Below are positions 27,675-37,017 of a DNA stretch of 64,000 bases, one piece after another. The position numbers and the translations under genes were made by a program. Origin of the DNA: CAVTHW01 sp963734625 (GTDB lineage: Bacteria; Acidobacteriota; Terriglobia; Bryobacterales; Bryobacteraceae); the NCBI GenBank assembly GCA_963734625.1, contig CAVTHW010000003.1:434001-498000 (forward strand). Reading direction: 5' to 3'. The notes under the pieces are model-generated. The model was not told the DNA's origin. It worked only from the letters and a program-made list of their open reading frames with translations, and made no database searches. Every line of letters starts with the position of its first letter. The stretch's first letter is position 1.

Positions 27675-28976
27675 TGCATGAGTTTATCGCGAAACACGGG
27701 AACAAGATCACCGGCACGCTGTCCGGCTTTGACCGGCTGGTTTTTCGAGGCACACTGCGTTCGATCGCCCACGACGAAGGGATGAAGCGCTACCTCTGGG
27801 CGAACCAGGTATTGCTGAAGGACTTCGGTTCGCATGTGGAGCGGGTGAGCCGGCGGCTGAAGGAAGCCTCGTTGGCGGAGGCGGAAGCTTTGGGACGTCC
27901 GGTGAAGTATCTGACCTCCAGCCAAGTGAGCAAGGAGGAGATGGCCCGCGGCATCGCGGCCAAGGAAGGGATTCGGGACGGACTGGTGTGCGTGCTGAGT
28001 TGTGTGGAGCCGTGCTGGAGTTTCGAGATTCACCGCAACCGGGAGAAGAAGAGGCTGGAGTTGGAGCCGCGCTACCGCAAGTGCCTGTTCTTGTACCACT
28101 ACTGGATGCACCCGGTGTTCGGCTTCATGAACGCCCGCATTCAAACCTGGTTTCCCTTTCCGGTTCAGATCTGCCTGAACGGCCGCGAGTGGTTGGCGCG
28201 GCAGATGGACGCGGCGGGGCTGGAGTACGCGCGACAGGACAACTGCTTTCCGTGGATCGCGGACTGGGCCAAGGCGCAACGGCTGATGGACCGGCAACTG
28301 AGGGCCAACTGGCCGAAGTTGCTGGACGGCGTGGCCAGGCAACTGAATCCGATTCACGGAGAGATCTTCCAAAAGCACCCGGTCTCCTATTACTGGTCTA
28401 CGTATCAGAGCGAATGGGCGATCGACATCGCCTTTCGGGAGGCGGCGGACTTGCGGCGGCTGTACCCGCGGCTGGTCCACCACGGTATGACGACCTTCTC
28501 CAGTCCGGACGTGATGCGCTACCTGGGGAAGCGTATTCCGCTTGAGCGGAGAGGTGCCGAAGCGCTTCTCGGGAGAAGTGGTGAGCGACTTGAAACCCCG
28601 GCAGGAGGGTGTGCGCATCAAGCATAGCGTGAACGGCAACTCGCTGAAGCTCTACGACAAGGCATTCACCGTGGCGGGCAGTGTTCTGCGCGCCGAGGCG
28701 ACGCTCCACAACGGCGCCGACTTCCGATTCTATCGGCCCAAGGAAGGGGACCCGGATGGAGAAATGGCTTGGCGGCAGATGCGGCGCGGCGTCGCCGATC
28801 TGCACCGGCGGGCCGAGGTGAGCCGGAAGGCGACCGAGCGGTACTTGGACGCCTACTCAGGACTGCTTCTCCATTTTGTTGTAGAGCCACGCCAGCAGCC
28901 AAGCGAGCACCGCCGCGCTCACGAACCCGCAGACCGACATGCTGGCCAACGGCGCCGCGCAGCAGCGTCATTATAG
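27674..28976 (+). CDS. Uncharacterised protein of a probably mobile multicopy family (one frameshift near 28540)
   Basis: No known domain was recognised. About 430 residues: N-terminus MHEFIAKHGNKITGTLSGFD followed by RLVFRGTLRSI, a Cys/Trp/Tyr-rich middle (EPCWSFEIHRNREKKRLELE, FLYHYWMHPVFGFMNARIQTWFPF spanning about 28093-28164), then a C-terminal part VRIKHSVNGNSLKLYDKA and VLRAEATLHNGADFRFYRP. From memory such proteins are annotated as hypothetical and occur in several copies in acidobacterial and planctomycete genomes. One base near 28540 breaks the frame. The start is sequestered by an inverted repeat, and the 3' end collides with a small membrane-protein gene, both consistent with an inserted element. 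No catalytic motif can be assigned. The true stop is uncertain, perhaps near 28860. Confidence 0.6.
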
Positions 28977-29046
28977 TGATTGCGAACACGGCCGCTCCCC
29001 ACAGGATGCCGGCCGAAAGCGCCAGAGCCTTCGCGTTCAGCTTCAT
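28857..29046 (-). pseudogene. Small two-helix membrane protein, frame-disrupted
   Basis: The minus strand begins MKLNAKALALSAGILWGAAV after a strong GGAGG, giving helix one. After a one-base frame change near 28945 it reads VCGFVSAAVLAWLLAWLYNK and ends MEKQS-stop at 28857. Bacteroidal/acidobacterial proteins of this type usually carry about 90 residues with a longer middle part, so some sequence may be missing. Function unknown. Confidence 0.55.
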
Positions 29047-29104
29047 GCTAGCGCCTCCTCTGGGGGGCATACATTATCTGGAGATTGCGCGTCTCGTCCA
29101 GGAA

Positions 29105-30391
29105 ATGGCACAATGCCATTGCGTGGCGCGAGGAATCATTCTGCTGGTGGGGCTGGCCGTGGCCGCAGTGAGCCTGGCGGGCATTTTGCTGCACTTGGTG
29201 TATGCGGGCGACGCGCGGGCCGAGCAGAGCTTCTGCCGATACCTGGTATGCGCCGAGGGCCAACTCACTGAGAGCGGCTACCAGGCAATGTATTCGAGCG
29301 GCGCCGCGAGCTCGACCCGAGCGCTCGACGCTTTCCGCGAGGCGCTGCGGCGGGACCCTGCCTCTCCGGATCGATGGTGCGACCTGGCCGGGGCACTGGC
29401 GCAGTACGGACAGAACCAGGAGGCGCGCTACTGCTACGGCCGGGCTCTCGAACTGGCTCCCAATTCTCCGCAGATGTGGCTCCGGTCAGCGAATTTCAGC
29501 TTCGGCGCCGGCGACAACCAGAAGGCGTTGGTTCAGTACGCCAGGGTCTTAAGGCTGACGCCGGTATACGAGCCGGTGGTATTCAGCTACCTCGGGCTGA
29601 TGGACCTTCCCCTGAGCGAAATCCCGGACCGCAGGATTCCCGCTGAACGCGAGGTGGAACAGTCCTTTTTCCGGCACCTGCTGGGAACCGGAACCGAGAA
29701 GGAGATCAGGGAGGCGTGGCGCTGGGGGGCGGCGAGATCTTTTACGGATGACAAGCTGGCCGCGAAATATGTGGACAGGCTCCTGGCGGCGCGGAGATTC
29801 GACGATGCGGCGGCCGCGTGGAAGCAGCACCTGGGCGTCCGGGCCCCGGCGTACTTGCAGCCGGCCTGCCTGTTCAACGGCGATTTTGAGAACGAGCCGA
29901 CCGGCGGCGCGTTCGACTGGCGGCTCATCCCCACGGACGGCGTGAAGCTGGAGTTGGACCAGAGTGTGGTTCATTCGGGGCGGCGGTCGCTGGGGGTGGA
30001 GCTCGAAGGTAAAGAGAATCTCTCCTACGGGAGCGTGGCGCAGGGGACCGTGGTGCGGGAGGGCGCTTACCGGCTGAGTGGATACATAAGGACGGAAGGG
30101 CTTACGACGGACCGGGGCATGGCATTCCGGGTATTCGACGTGGAATCGCCGGGACGCCTGGATGCGCGGACGGAGGAATAGACCGGAAGCAACGAATGGA
30201 AACTGCTGGAGAAGACATTCGTCGTGGGAAGCGGAACCAGGCTGATCGAGGTTCAACTGAGCCTGGAACCCTCCCTTAAGTTCGACAACCAGATTCGCGG
30301 TAGACTTTGGCTGGACAGTCTCACGCTGGAAAGGGTGGAGGGACGAAATGAGGATCCCGTTGCTGTCACGGCTGTTTCGCGGCAAGAGTGA
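29105..30391 (+). CDS. TPR and carbohydrate-binding-like protein with an internal TAG at 30179-30181
   Basis: Membrane-anchored protein: one N-terminal helix (residues about 9-31), then TPR-like repeats (ALDAFREALRRDPASPDRWC, EARYCYGRALELAPNSPQMW, ALVQYARVLRLTPVYEPVVF), then a beta-sandwich resembling CBM_4_9 (FNGDFENEPTGGAFDWRL, VVHSGRRSLGVEL, EGAYRLSGYIRTEGL). The frame meets a TAG at 30179-30181 but continues unmistakably after it (NEWKLLEKTFVVGSGTRLIE, IRGRLWLDSLTLERV) to a TGA at 30389. So the beta-sandwich is split by a nonsense change or base error. Likely an O-antigen/exopolysaccharide-associated TPR protein of Acidobacteria. It overlaps the next gene's start. Confidence 0.65.
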
Positions 30392-30917
30392 CGCGAATTC
30401 CGAGGCGGATGGAATTGTGCTGGCCGACTTCGACCTGAATCCCGCCAGGACGATCAACGTAACACCGGGGTTTGAGGAACCGCCGCCGGCAGCGGTGGTG
30501 ACTGAGCCCGCGGCGGCGGCCCCCGACCCAGCCATAGAGGCTGCCCAGGAACAACTCAGGGGCGTAGTGGAGAAGCTGGCCTCGGGCATGGTGGAGGCGT
30601 GGAGCGGCGCGGTGCGCGAGATGCAGACGATCCTGGCCACGGATCACGCCAAGCTGGAAGCGGCGGCCACCGGAATGCGCCAGGTGTCGGATCAACTGGA
30701 GCGCGTGGGCGAGGAACTGACGCTGATCCGGCGGCGCGTTGCGGCGCTCGAAGAGAGCGTTGACGACGAGCGGAAAACGGGACAGGCTTCGCGGGAGCGG
30801 CTGGATACGCAGGCGGGGGTGTTGCGTGAGCTTCACGCCGCGACGGAGGCGCAGGGGGCGCGAGTGCGGGACGTGGTGGCGGCGGTCAAGCAGTTCGGGG
30901 CAGCGCTCGCCGAGTGA
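30348..30917 (+). CDS. Coiled-coil hypothetical protein
   Basis: 189 residues. A short basic N-terminus (RIPLLSRLFRGK) and an acidic/Pro-Ala linker precede a long alpha-helical heptad region from about residue 60 to the end (QLRGVVEKLASGMVEAW, VSDQLERVGEELTLIRRRVA, LEESVDDERKTGQASRERLD). GGAGGGACGAA stands upstream of the ATG. It overlaps the 3' end of the TPR/CBM gene in another frame, so the two are co-transcribed. No enzymatic domain; function unknown. Confidence 0.7.
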   Translation: MRIPLLSRLFRGKSDANSEADGIVLADFDLNPARTINVTPGFEEPPPAAVVTEPAAAAPDPAIEAAQEQLRGVVEKLASGMVEAWSGAVREMQTILATDHAKLEAAATGMRQVSDQLERVGEELTLIRRRVAALEESVDDERKTGQASRERLDTQAGVLRELHAATEAQGARVRDVVAAVKQFGAALAE

Positions 30918-30957
30918 GGCGGAAGTTGTTGAAACCGGCGGAGGCCGCGTTTTCCGT

Positions 30958-30987
30958 AATGGGGTAATTTGGTACTGTCCCCATTTA
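30958..30987. repeat. 30-nt AATGGGG...CCCCATT palindromic repeat, copy a
   Basis: AATGGGG and CCCCATT arms around TAATTTGGTACTGT. It contains the stop codon of the phosphoesterase gene. Identical over 30 bases to copy b at 33597-33626. Confidence 0.9.
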
Positions 30988-33567
30988 ACGGTGCTGGCGG
31001 AGGAGTTCCGCGGGGTCGTCCATTCTGGGGCCCGTCCCTTTGGCGATGCGAGCCTTCTGCGGATCGAACAACGCCGGATCGACAGGCCGAGCCTCGTAGG
31101 GCGTGAAATCCGGCTCGGTATCGAAGCAATCGGCCAAGTCCGCGGCCGTCGCGTCGAAGAGATTCAGCGGCCCGAGACGCAGCAACTCGAAGGCGGTCTT
31201 GAGCAATCCGGGGAAACTCGTATTGACGTGCGAGGTGAAGTTGCGGCGGGCGTACGGGCTCGCGACCAGCAGCAAGGTGCGGTGCGAATCGACGTGATCG
31301 ACGCCGCTCTGCGCGTCGTCCTCGGTGATGAACACGGCCATCTTCGGCCACCAGGCGCTATGCGAAAGAAACGCCAGAATACGTCCGAGCGCGAGATCAT
31401 TGTCGGCGACATAGGAGGCCTCGCTCGGATACCCCGTTTCCGGCCGTTTCTTCGCGGTATGGTCGTTGGGCAGATGCACGAAGAGCAGCCTCGGAAGCGG
31501 GTCGTTCTTCTTCACAAACCGCTCTTCGATCTCCGAAATGAACTGCGTGGCACGGTACTGATCCGGGATGTTCATATTGAATCCCGGGTAGCTGCGCGAG
31601 GTGTTGCGATACAGGGGATCGGGCATGGGGACGTTGGTGAGAAAGCGTGAGCCAGTGGGTTCGAGGTCCTCGGACTCGCTGATGCCGGCGAGTTCGAAAC
31701 CCTCCCCAAAGTTGAGAAACCCGATCTTGTTCCGCTCCAGATGATTCCAGATGGCGCCGGCCTCAAGCTGCTCCTCGGGATGAACCGACGAGGCGCTTTC
31801 TGCGAACAGCAGGCGGCCGGAGGCGGCGGTCGGCAGGCGGAACGATTTCTGACCGCCATAGGCCGCCCTCCAGGTGCTTTCGGTCCAGGCGTTGGGATAG
31901 GAGCCCGCGAGCCAGTGATGGCCGTCGACGCTCACTTCGGAATCGGCATAGAAATTGTCGCTGGTAGCGAACCGCGCGGCGAGCGCGTGGTGATTAGGCG
32001 TGACCTTTTCGCCCCACCGGGCGAGAGCGGGTGCGCCGTTGCGCGGCCCGTTCGCCGCCGCGGGCAGGTCTCCGAAGACCTCATCGTAGGTGCGATTTTC
32101 CTTCACGATGATCACCACGTGTTCGATCCGGGCCGGAAGCCGCGCCGGACTTTGCGCGGAGAATCCGTTGTTGGCCATAACCTGGCCGGTGAGGCTGGCG
32201 ATCTGACTGGCCGGCGGCAGGCGGAGACGGGTGATTGTGCCGCGCCGCAGCTCGCCCTGAAAACTGCGGGCGAACGCCGCCTTTTGGTCGGCATTCGGCC
32301 CGGTGCCGTGACCCTTGGCGTTCGCGACGAATAGAGTCTCACCCAGCACCTTCACCTGGGTGGGAAACCAGCCTGACGGGATGTGGCCCAGGACCCGGTG
32401 GGTCTGCAAATCGACGACGCCCACGGCATTGATCCCGGCCTCGGCGATCAGCAGCCACTTCGACGTCGCCGCCAGGCCGATCGGCAACACACCGCGAAAG
32501 GACTCGTAGCCTTGAATTCGCAGGGCGATGTCCGGCTCCCGCTGGTGGGTGCGGGCGTCGAGAACCGAGATGGTATCCTGGTTCGCATTGGCGACATAGA
32601 CTTTGTCGGCCGTCGCGACGACCCCGGACGGGCTGCTTCCGCCGAGGATCTTCCCGCCGAAGGGCAGCCCGGTGGGAACCTGCGCGAGCAGGCGCGGGGC
32701 GCGCGGGTCGGAAACATCGATCACCGCCACGGAATTCGCGCCGCGAGCATTCGGTTCGCCGAGGCCCGGTACATTTACCGGGCCGGACTCCGTCTGACGC
32801 TGCGCGCCACGGACGGCCTCAGGCGACGGAAACCCGAATGCCGGGAAGGGCAGCCCGGTCTCTCGAGCACGTTTTGGATCCGCGCCGGGGATGGCCTGGT
32901 ATTCGAACATGCCGAGGTTCGCCACCCAGACGGTCTTCCCGTCCGGGGACAGCGCGACCGCAAAGGGCAGCCGCCCGGTGCGAATGGAGCTCAGGATGCG
33001 GCCGGTGCGGGCATCCAGCGCCACCAGCCGGAAGTTCGCCTGGTCGACGGCGTAGAGCACGCCGCGCCCGGCATCGAGGGCCAAATCGCCCGAGTAGCTG
33101 TCTTTGTAGCCCGCTTGATCGAGGTCAAACCGTGCCAGGCGTTTCCCATTGGCGGGATCCACCAGGCGGATGCGGCCCGACTCGCCTTCGGAAGCGTACA
33201 ACTTCTGGTCGCCGTCAAAGGCCAGGCCCATGAACACGCTGTACCAATTGGCGTCTTCGTCGTCCAGCGCCGGCTCATCGCTTTTCCGGCGCGCGGGGAA
33301 GTTACGAATTGCGTTTCCCTCCAGCACGGTGAGCGCATAGCGATTTGGCCCGCCGTCGGCGGTGACGACGAAACGCCCGCTGGGGCTTACGGCCAGACCG
33401 AACGGACCGGGGCCTGCGAAGAATTGCTCTCCGAGCGGAGTGATTTGCCTTCCGCCGGGGAGGATGCTCATACCCGACTCCGCGCGCTGAGCGCTGCGCG
33501 TGCCCGCCGGCGGGGCCGTCAAAGCCAGACTGGCCGCGAACAATACAACTGCGATTCTCAATGTCAT
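30985..33567 (-). CDS. Secreted beta-propeller plus phosphoesterase (PF04185-like) protein
   Basis: 860 residues with an N-terminal signal peptide (RIAVVLFAASLALTAP). First half: YncE-like seven-bladed propeller (GPFGLAVSPSGRFVVTADGG, LPFAVALSPDGKTVWVANLG, VVATADKVYVANANQDTISV). Second half: alkaline-phosphatase-fold phosphoesterase with IIVKENRTYDEVFGDL, SVDGHHWLAGSYP, FVHLPNDHTA and FITEDDAQSGVDHVDSHRT, which supply the metal and catalytic residues. It would hydrolyse phosphodiesters or phospholipids outside the cytoplasm. The stop codon is formed by repeat copy a, and the start lies 30 bases inside copy b, so the gene exactly fills the space between two repeats. Open frame upstream of 33567 is not conserved. 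Confidence 0.88.
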   Translation of the reverse strand: MTLRIAVVLFAASLALTAPPAGTRSAQRAESGMSILPGGRQITPLGEQFFAGPGPFGLAVSPSGRFVVTADGGPNRYALTVLEGNAIRNFPARRKSDEPALDDEDANWYSVFMGLAFDGDQKLYASEGESGRIRLVDPANGKRLARFDLDQAGYKDSYSGDLALDAGRGVLYAVDQANFRLVALDARTGRILSSIRTGRLPFAVALSPDGKTVWVANLGMFEYQAIPGADPKRARETGLPFPAFGFPSPEAVRGAQRQTESGPVNVPGLGEPNARGANSVAVIDVSDPRAPRLLAQVPTGLPFGGKILGGSSPSGVVATADKVYVANANQDTISVLDARTHQREPDIALRIQGYESFRGVLPIGLAATSKWLLIAEAGINAVGVVDLQTHRVLGHIPSGWFPTQVKVLGETLFVANAKGHGTGPNADQKAAFARSFQGELRRGTITRLRLPPASQIASLTGQVMANNGFSAQSPARLPARIEHVVIIVKENRTYDEVFGDLPAAANGPRNGAPALARWGEKVTPNHHALAARFATSDNFYADSEVSVDGHHWLAGSYPNAWTESTWRAAYGGQKSFRLPTAASGRLLFAESASSVHPEEQLEAGAIWNHLERNKIGFLNFGEGFELAGISESEDLEPTGSRFLTNVPMPDPLYRNTSRSYPGFNMNIPDQYRATQFISEIEERFVKKNDPLPRLLFVHLPNDHTAKKRPETGYPSEASYVADNDLALGRILAFLSHSAWWPKMAVFITEDDAQSGVDHVDSHRTLLLVASPYARRNFTSHVNTSFPGLLKTAFELLRLGPLNLFDATAADLADCFDTEPDFTPYEARPVDPALFDPQKARIAKGTGPRMDDPAELLRQHR

Positions 33568-33596
33568 CCAACGGTGATTGTACCCCGTTCGGTCGA

Positions 33597-33626
33597 AATG
33601 GGGTAATTTGGTACTGTCCCCATTTA
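33597..33626. repeat. 30-nt AATGGGG...CCCCATT palindromic repeat, copy b
   Basis: Direct, identical copy of 30958-30987, placed between the divergent phosphoesterase and DUF362 genes. Its hairpin would lie 8 bases before the DUF362 start. Confidence 0.9.
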
Positions 33627-33633
33627 CCCATTT

Positions 33634-34635
33634 ATGCAAGTGGCGCCACCTCCGGTCCCGGCGGTTCCGATCAAGGAATACAAGGCTCGTTCTACGGTTG
33701 CCCTTACCCACGGGGAAGACCGGCACAAGAACGTCTATGAGGCGTTGCTGGCCATCGACGGCGAGATACTTCCGAGACTGCGGCAGAAGAAGCGGGTCCT
33801 GATCAAGGCGAACGCCGTAAACAATGTGAACCAGCTCTCGAGCACTCACGTGGACGCGCTGCGCGGCATCCTGGATTACCTGGCGCCCAGGTACAGGGGA
33901 CCGGTGTCGATTGTGGACTCCGCCGCCGGCAACACCTGGATCGGATTCGAGAACTTCCAGTATACGAAGCTCGCCAAGGAGTACCGGTCGCTGGCGGTCG
34001 AGCTGATCGATCTCGATACGGAGGGCAAGTACATCACCGCTGGGGTGCTCACCCGGGAGCTGCACCTGGTGCCCGTCCACCTGGCCGCCAGAATGTTCGA
34101 CGCCGATGCGTTCATAATAGGCGCCACCTGCTTGAAGGCGCATGACGTGGTGGTAGCCACGCTGGCGGTGAAGAACATGGCGGTTGGGGCGCCGTTGAAG
34201 AGTGCGCCGAAGGCCACCGAACGCTTTAACGACAAACGCCTGTATCACGTGGGTCCGCACGCGAGCAATTACAACATCTTCCTGACGGCGCAGCTCATGC
34301 AGCCGTACTGGGGGGTCACGGTGATCGACGGATTCGAAGGGATGGAGGGCACCGGTCCGATGTCCGGGACGCCCGTGCCCTCGAGGATTGCCATAGCCTC
34401 CACCGACTTCCTGGCGGCGGACCGCGTGGGCCTGGAGTGCATGGGGCTGGATCCCCGCTGGGTCGGCTATCTCCAGTACTGCGGGCAAGTGGGGCTGGGC
34501 AACTACGACCTGGCCAAGATCGACCTCCGAGGGCCCGCCATCAGCACGGTCCAAAAGAAGTACCGGCTGCACAACGACGTCGAACGCCAGCTTCAATGGA
34601 TGGCCCCCGCCAGGGTGGTGGTAGGCGAAGGCTGA
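33634..34635 (+). CDS. DUF362 domain protein
   Basis: 333 residues. DUF362 core: RVLIKANAVNNVNQLSSTHV, RGPVSIVDSAAGN, ADAFIIGATCLKAHDVVVAT, LAVKNMAVG, YWGVTVIDGFEGMEG and the C-terminal IASTDFLAADRVGLECMGLD. Members are often associated with iron-sulfur or Tat-exported proteins, but no cysteine cluster is seen here. No signal peptide. The N-terminus starts immediately after a dispersed repeat, so a longer ancestral N-terminus cannot be excluded. Function unknown. Confidence 0.8.
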   Translation: MQVAPPPVPAVPIKEYKARSTVALTHGEDRHKNVYEALLAIDGEILPRLRQKKRVLIKANAVNNVNQLSSTHVDALRGILDYLAPRYRGPVSIVDSAAGNTWIGFENFQYTKLAKEYRSLAVELIDLDTEGKYITAGVLTRELHLVPVHLAARMFDADAFIIGATCLKAHDVVVATLAVKNMAVGAPLKSAPKATERFNDKRLYHVGPHASNYNIFLTAQLMQPYWGVTVIDGFEGMEGTGPMSGTPVPSRIAIASTDFLAADRVGLECMGLDPRWVGYLQYCGQVGLGNYDLAKIDLRGPAISTVQKKYRLHNDVERQLQWMAPARVVVGEG

Positions 34636-34643
34636 CGAGGGGC

Positions 34644-36056
34644 CTAGGTGGCGACCACCGTGACCGGGGCATCGCCGGCATCGGATGCCGCCACAAAGGC
34701 CGACAGGGGCGCCTCGGTCAGTTGCGGCCGGAATGGAAGCGAGAGAAGCACGCGCTGGCCCGCCCGGATCTCGTAAGAGCGAACCGGCTCCGGCCCCGCG
34801 TACGCGGTGTTCCACTCGACGATGAGGCGGTCGCCATCCTTCCTGGTGCGGACCTCAGTGGGCTGCACGATGGCGGGCCGCTTCTCCTGGAAGTAATTGG
34901 TATCGGTTCCCTGGCGATCCGCGGTCTCCTTTTCGATCCGGCGGCGCTCCTCGGGTGAAGGCATGTCTTTCACGGCGGCCGTCAGGTTGGCCAGCATCTG
35001 GTCAGCGCCGGGCTTGTCCCGGTCGATCATGCCGATGCCGATAATCGCGCAGGAGACGCCGGGGAGCGAAAGCGGGTACCGCACCAGGTCGCTGGAGGAG
35101 ACAGCGCCCGGTTTTCCGACGGCGAGGTAAACGTCCTTCACGGTCGACGAGAACCGCCGTTCCCGCCCGTACATCGCGCCATCCGCGAAGACCTTCATGG
35201 CGATGACGCCCAGACCCCGGGCCACGGCCAGCGGCAGGATATTGTTCTGGTGAGAGCCGAAGGCTCGGTCGTTGGAGTTCAGCGCCACCAGGACGGTGTC
35301 GATGATGTCTTGGGAATCGCGCCGGACCGCGCTCATGAGCACGGGCGAGCTCTGGTGGCCGGTGATGCCGATGTGATGCACATAGACCCGGCGTTCCGGG
35401 TTCAATCCCGTGTAGTTGGTGCCGTCGCGGAAGTCCAGCAGTCCCGCCAGCGCGCCAATGCGCTCCGGTCGGCGCGAGCCCCGCTCGGCCAGGCCCTCAT
35501 AGATCTGGTCCACTTGCGGCATGGATGTCAGGTTGTGGATCTGGATGGCGTCGAGGTAGGCGCCCTCCGGGATGCTTCCATTCCCGTCGCCGAACATCTG
35601 GGTGAGGCTCCGCTTCAAATCGTCGATCGCCGTGCGGGAAGGGCCGCGGCCCGGAGTCTGCGGAGGGTTCAGGGCATAGCGGGCGCCGGTCTTGGTGGCG
35701 ACATAGAGGCTTCGTCTCAAGGCGAGGTTGTAATTGGAATCGTTCGGCGTCAGATGCAGCCGGCGGAAGGCCTCGCCATAATTCACCTGGCTGGGGCCAT
35801 AGGCGTTCGCCGAGTCGAGGTAATTCAAGCCCAACTGGACGGCCCGGACGATGATGTCGGACGCGTCGATGCCGGGGTTGGTCCATTGCAACGAAGCCTG
35901 CCCGCCCAGCGCCAGAGGCACGACTTGGAATCCCGTGCGCCCCAGGAGCCGGCGCGGGAATGTTGCCGCTGCTTGCGCATAGAGGCGGCCGGGGCCCAGC
36001 AGACTCGCCGCAGGCAAGGCCCCCAGTACGCTCAAGATTTCCCGTCGAGACAACAT
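34644..36056 (-). CDS. Tat-exported aldo/keto reductase-like protein
   Basis: 470 residues. Tat-like signal SRREILSVLGALPAASLLG (twin Arg followed by a hydrophobic stretch), then an aldo/keto reductase TIM barrel: FPRRLLGRTGFQVVPLALGG, catalytic Asp/Tyr region LGLNYLDSANAYGPSQVNYG, Lys in LYVATKTGAR, His in LDAIQIHNLTS, and PGVSCAIIGIGMID near the cofactor site. The C-terminal about 80 residues form an Ig/fibronectin-like extension. Acidobacteria carry many such secreted oxidoreductases; the substrate is probably a sugar but is unproven. Convergent with DUF362, 8 bases apart. Confidence 0.87.
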   Translation of the reverse strand: MLSRREILSVLGALPAASLLGPGRLYAQAAATFPRRLLGRTGFQVVPLALGGQASLQWTNPGIDASDIIVRAVQLGLNYLDSANAYGPSQVNYGEAFRRLHLTPNDSNYNLALRRSLYVATKTGARYALNPPQTPGRGPSRTAIDDLKRSLTQMFGDGNGSIPEGAYLDAIQIHNLTSMPQVDQIYEGLAERGSRRPERIGALAGLLDFRDGTNYTGLNPERRVYVHHIGITGHQSSPVLMSAVRRDSQDIIDTVLVALNSNDRAFGSHQNNILPLAVARGLGVIAMKVFADGAMYGRERRFSSTVKDVYLAVGKPGAVSSSDLVRYPLSLPGVSCAIIGIGMIDRDKPGADQMLANLTAAVKDMPSPEERRRIEKETADRQGTDTNYFQEKRPAIVQPTEVRTRKDGDRLIVEWNTAYAGPEPVRSYEIRAGQRVLLSLPFRPQLTEAPLSAFVAASDAGDAPVTVVAT

Positions 36057-36418
36057 AGATCCCTCCTATTTGGCCTTGCGGCCGAAATGAGCATACCACA
36101 AGGGGACCGAACAGCTCCAGGCGGGTGCAGGGGGCGCACAGCGGCGGTGGCTTCCGAGTGGGTTTTTCGAGCCCAGACCAGGAGTGGGCAGATTGAACCG
36201 GCCAGTGTATATGGGGTTACTCGAACACCCGGCCTTGGAGTTATCGGGATGCGTGGTCTGCCTGACAGAGTCAGGGGAATCGGGCGGTTCAACGGTCGTG
36301 TTTGAAAAGGGCATTTTCCATAATCCACTGATTCCGAACGAGCGTATAATGAACCCACCAACGGACAGGTGATTGCAGGGTCCGGCTTTCTGCCAGCGAC
36401 CTCAGACGACAGTTACTA
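36057..36418. other. Intergenic region with a tRNA T-arm-like fragment
   Basis: About 360 bases without a gene. 36214-36237 matches 38645-38668 with one mismatch; the latter is the T-arm/variable region of a tRNA-Arg 3' fragment. TATAAT occurs at about 36345, but no -35 at correct spacing was found. Confidence 0.4.
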
Positions 36419-36683
36419 TTGATTCCGGCGGGGCAGAATATCGAGGTTAAGCTGAAGCAGGAAGGCAGTAAGTAAGAAGATTAGAGGTAAGCTCGGCCCG
36501 GCCACAGACGACGGTTTCGAGATCCAGATCGTCAAGTCAGTGGTGGTCTCCAACGAGAAGATCGCATTCGCCGATGTCGAATCGGTGAAGAAGAAGGGCA
36601 TGAGACTGGCGGTCAAGGTTCTGATCGTGGTAACGGCTGCCCTGGCGACTTTGGCGGTAGTGGTTGAGAACGTAGACGATTGA
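36419..36683 (+). pseudogene. Small hypothetical membrane protein, frame-disrupted
   Basis: The first frame reads LLLIPAGQNIEVKLKQEGSK then stops. A one-base change near 36470 joins it to IRGKLGPATDDGFEIQIVKS, VSNEKIAFADVESVKKKG and a C-terminal helix LAVKVLIVVTAALATLAVVV, ending at 36683. The pattern (small beta domain with a valine-to-lysine loop, then one membrane helix) matches short acidobacterial hypothetical proteins I have seen, but the start is uncertain (TTG at 36419 or further upstream). Confidence 0.45.
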
Positions 36684-36830
36684 GCCGATCCCTACCTTTT
36701 CGGAGGCCCTTTTGCAGCTGCCGCTTCAGAATAATCGAGATATTTGTTTGCGGGCCTCGGATGGGGGGATATAGGCTGTATCTTAGCGGGAGTCCACTGC
36801 CACGTGACGCGGGGCACCTGTCCCATTTTT
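36684..36830. other. Short spacer before the IS1380 insertion
   Basis: Nothing recognised in this spacer. Confidence 0.4.
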
Positions 36831-36847
36831 AATGGGGCAATTTGGTA
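36831..36847. repeat. Left half of AATGGGG palindromic repeat, copy c, interrupted by IS1380
   Basis: AATGGGGCAATTTGGTA, identical to the first half of copies a and b except one base. The matching second half continues at 38613. The last five bases, TGGTA, are duplicated on the other side of the element. Confidence 0.88.
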
Positions 36848-37017
36848 CCTGAATTATGCGCGGATCGAGGGCGCTCGGCGCGGCTGACGTGCTGAGCGGA
36901 TCTCCTTTTTGGCTGCCTCCTCCCGGTTGATCTGCCTGGAATCACCCTCCTGCTTTGTAAGCCATTGCTCGCACTGGGCCGCCGGTGCATAGAAGGTTAT
37001 GCACGCTGGTCGTCAAC

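Noticed and set aside
29106..29122. TGGCAC...TTGC resembling a sigma-54 promoter for the NtrC-like activator
   Set aside because: Spacing between the two elements is 7 rather than 5 bases, and it lies inside the start of a gene.
33568..34815. Upstream in-frame extension of the phosphoesterase gene (400 extra codons)
   Set aside because: It runs antisense through the well-supported DUF362 gene and a palindromic repeat; the signal peptide starts at 33567.
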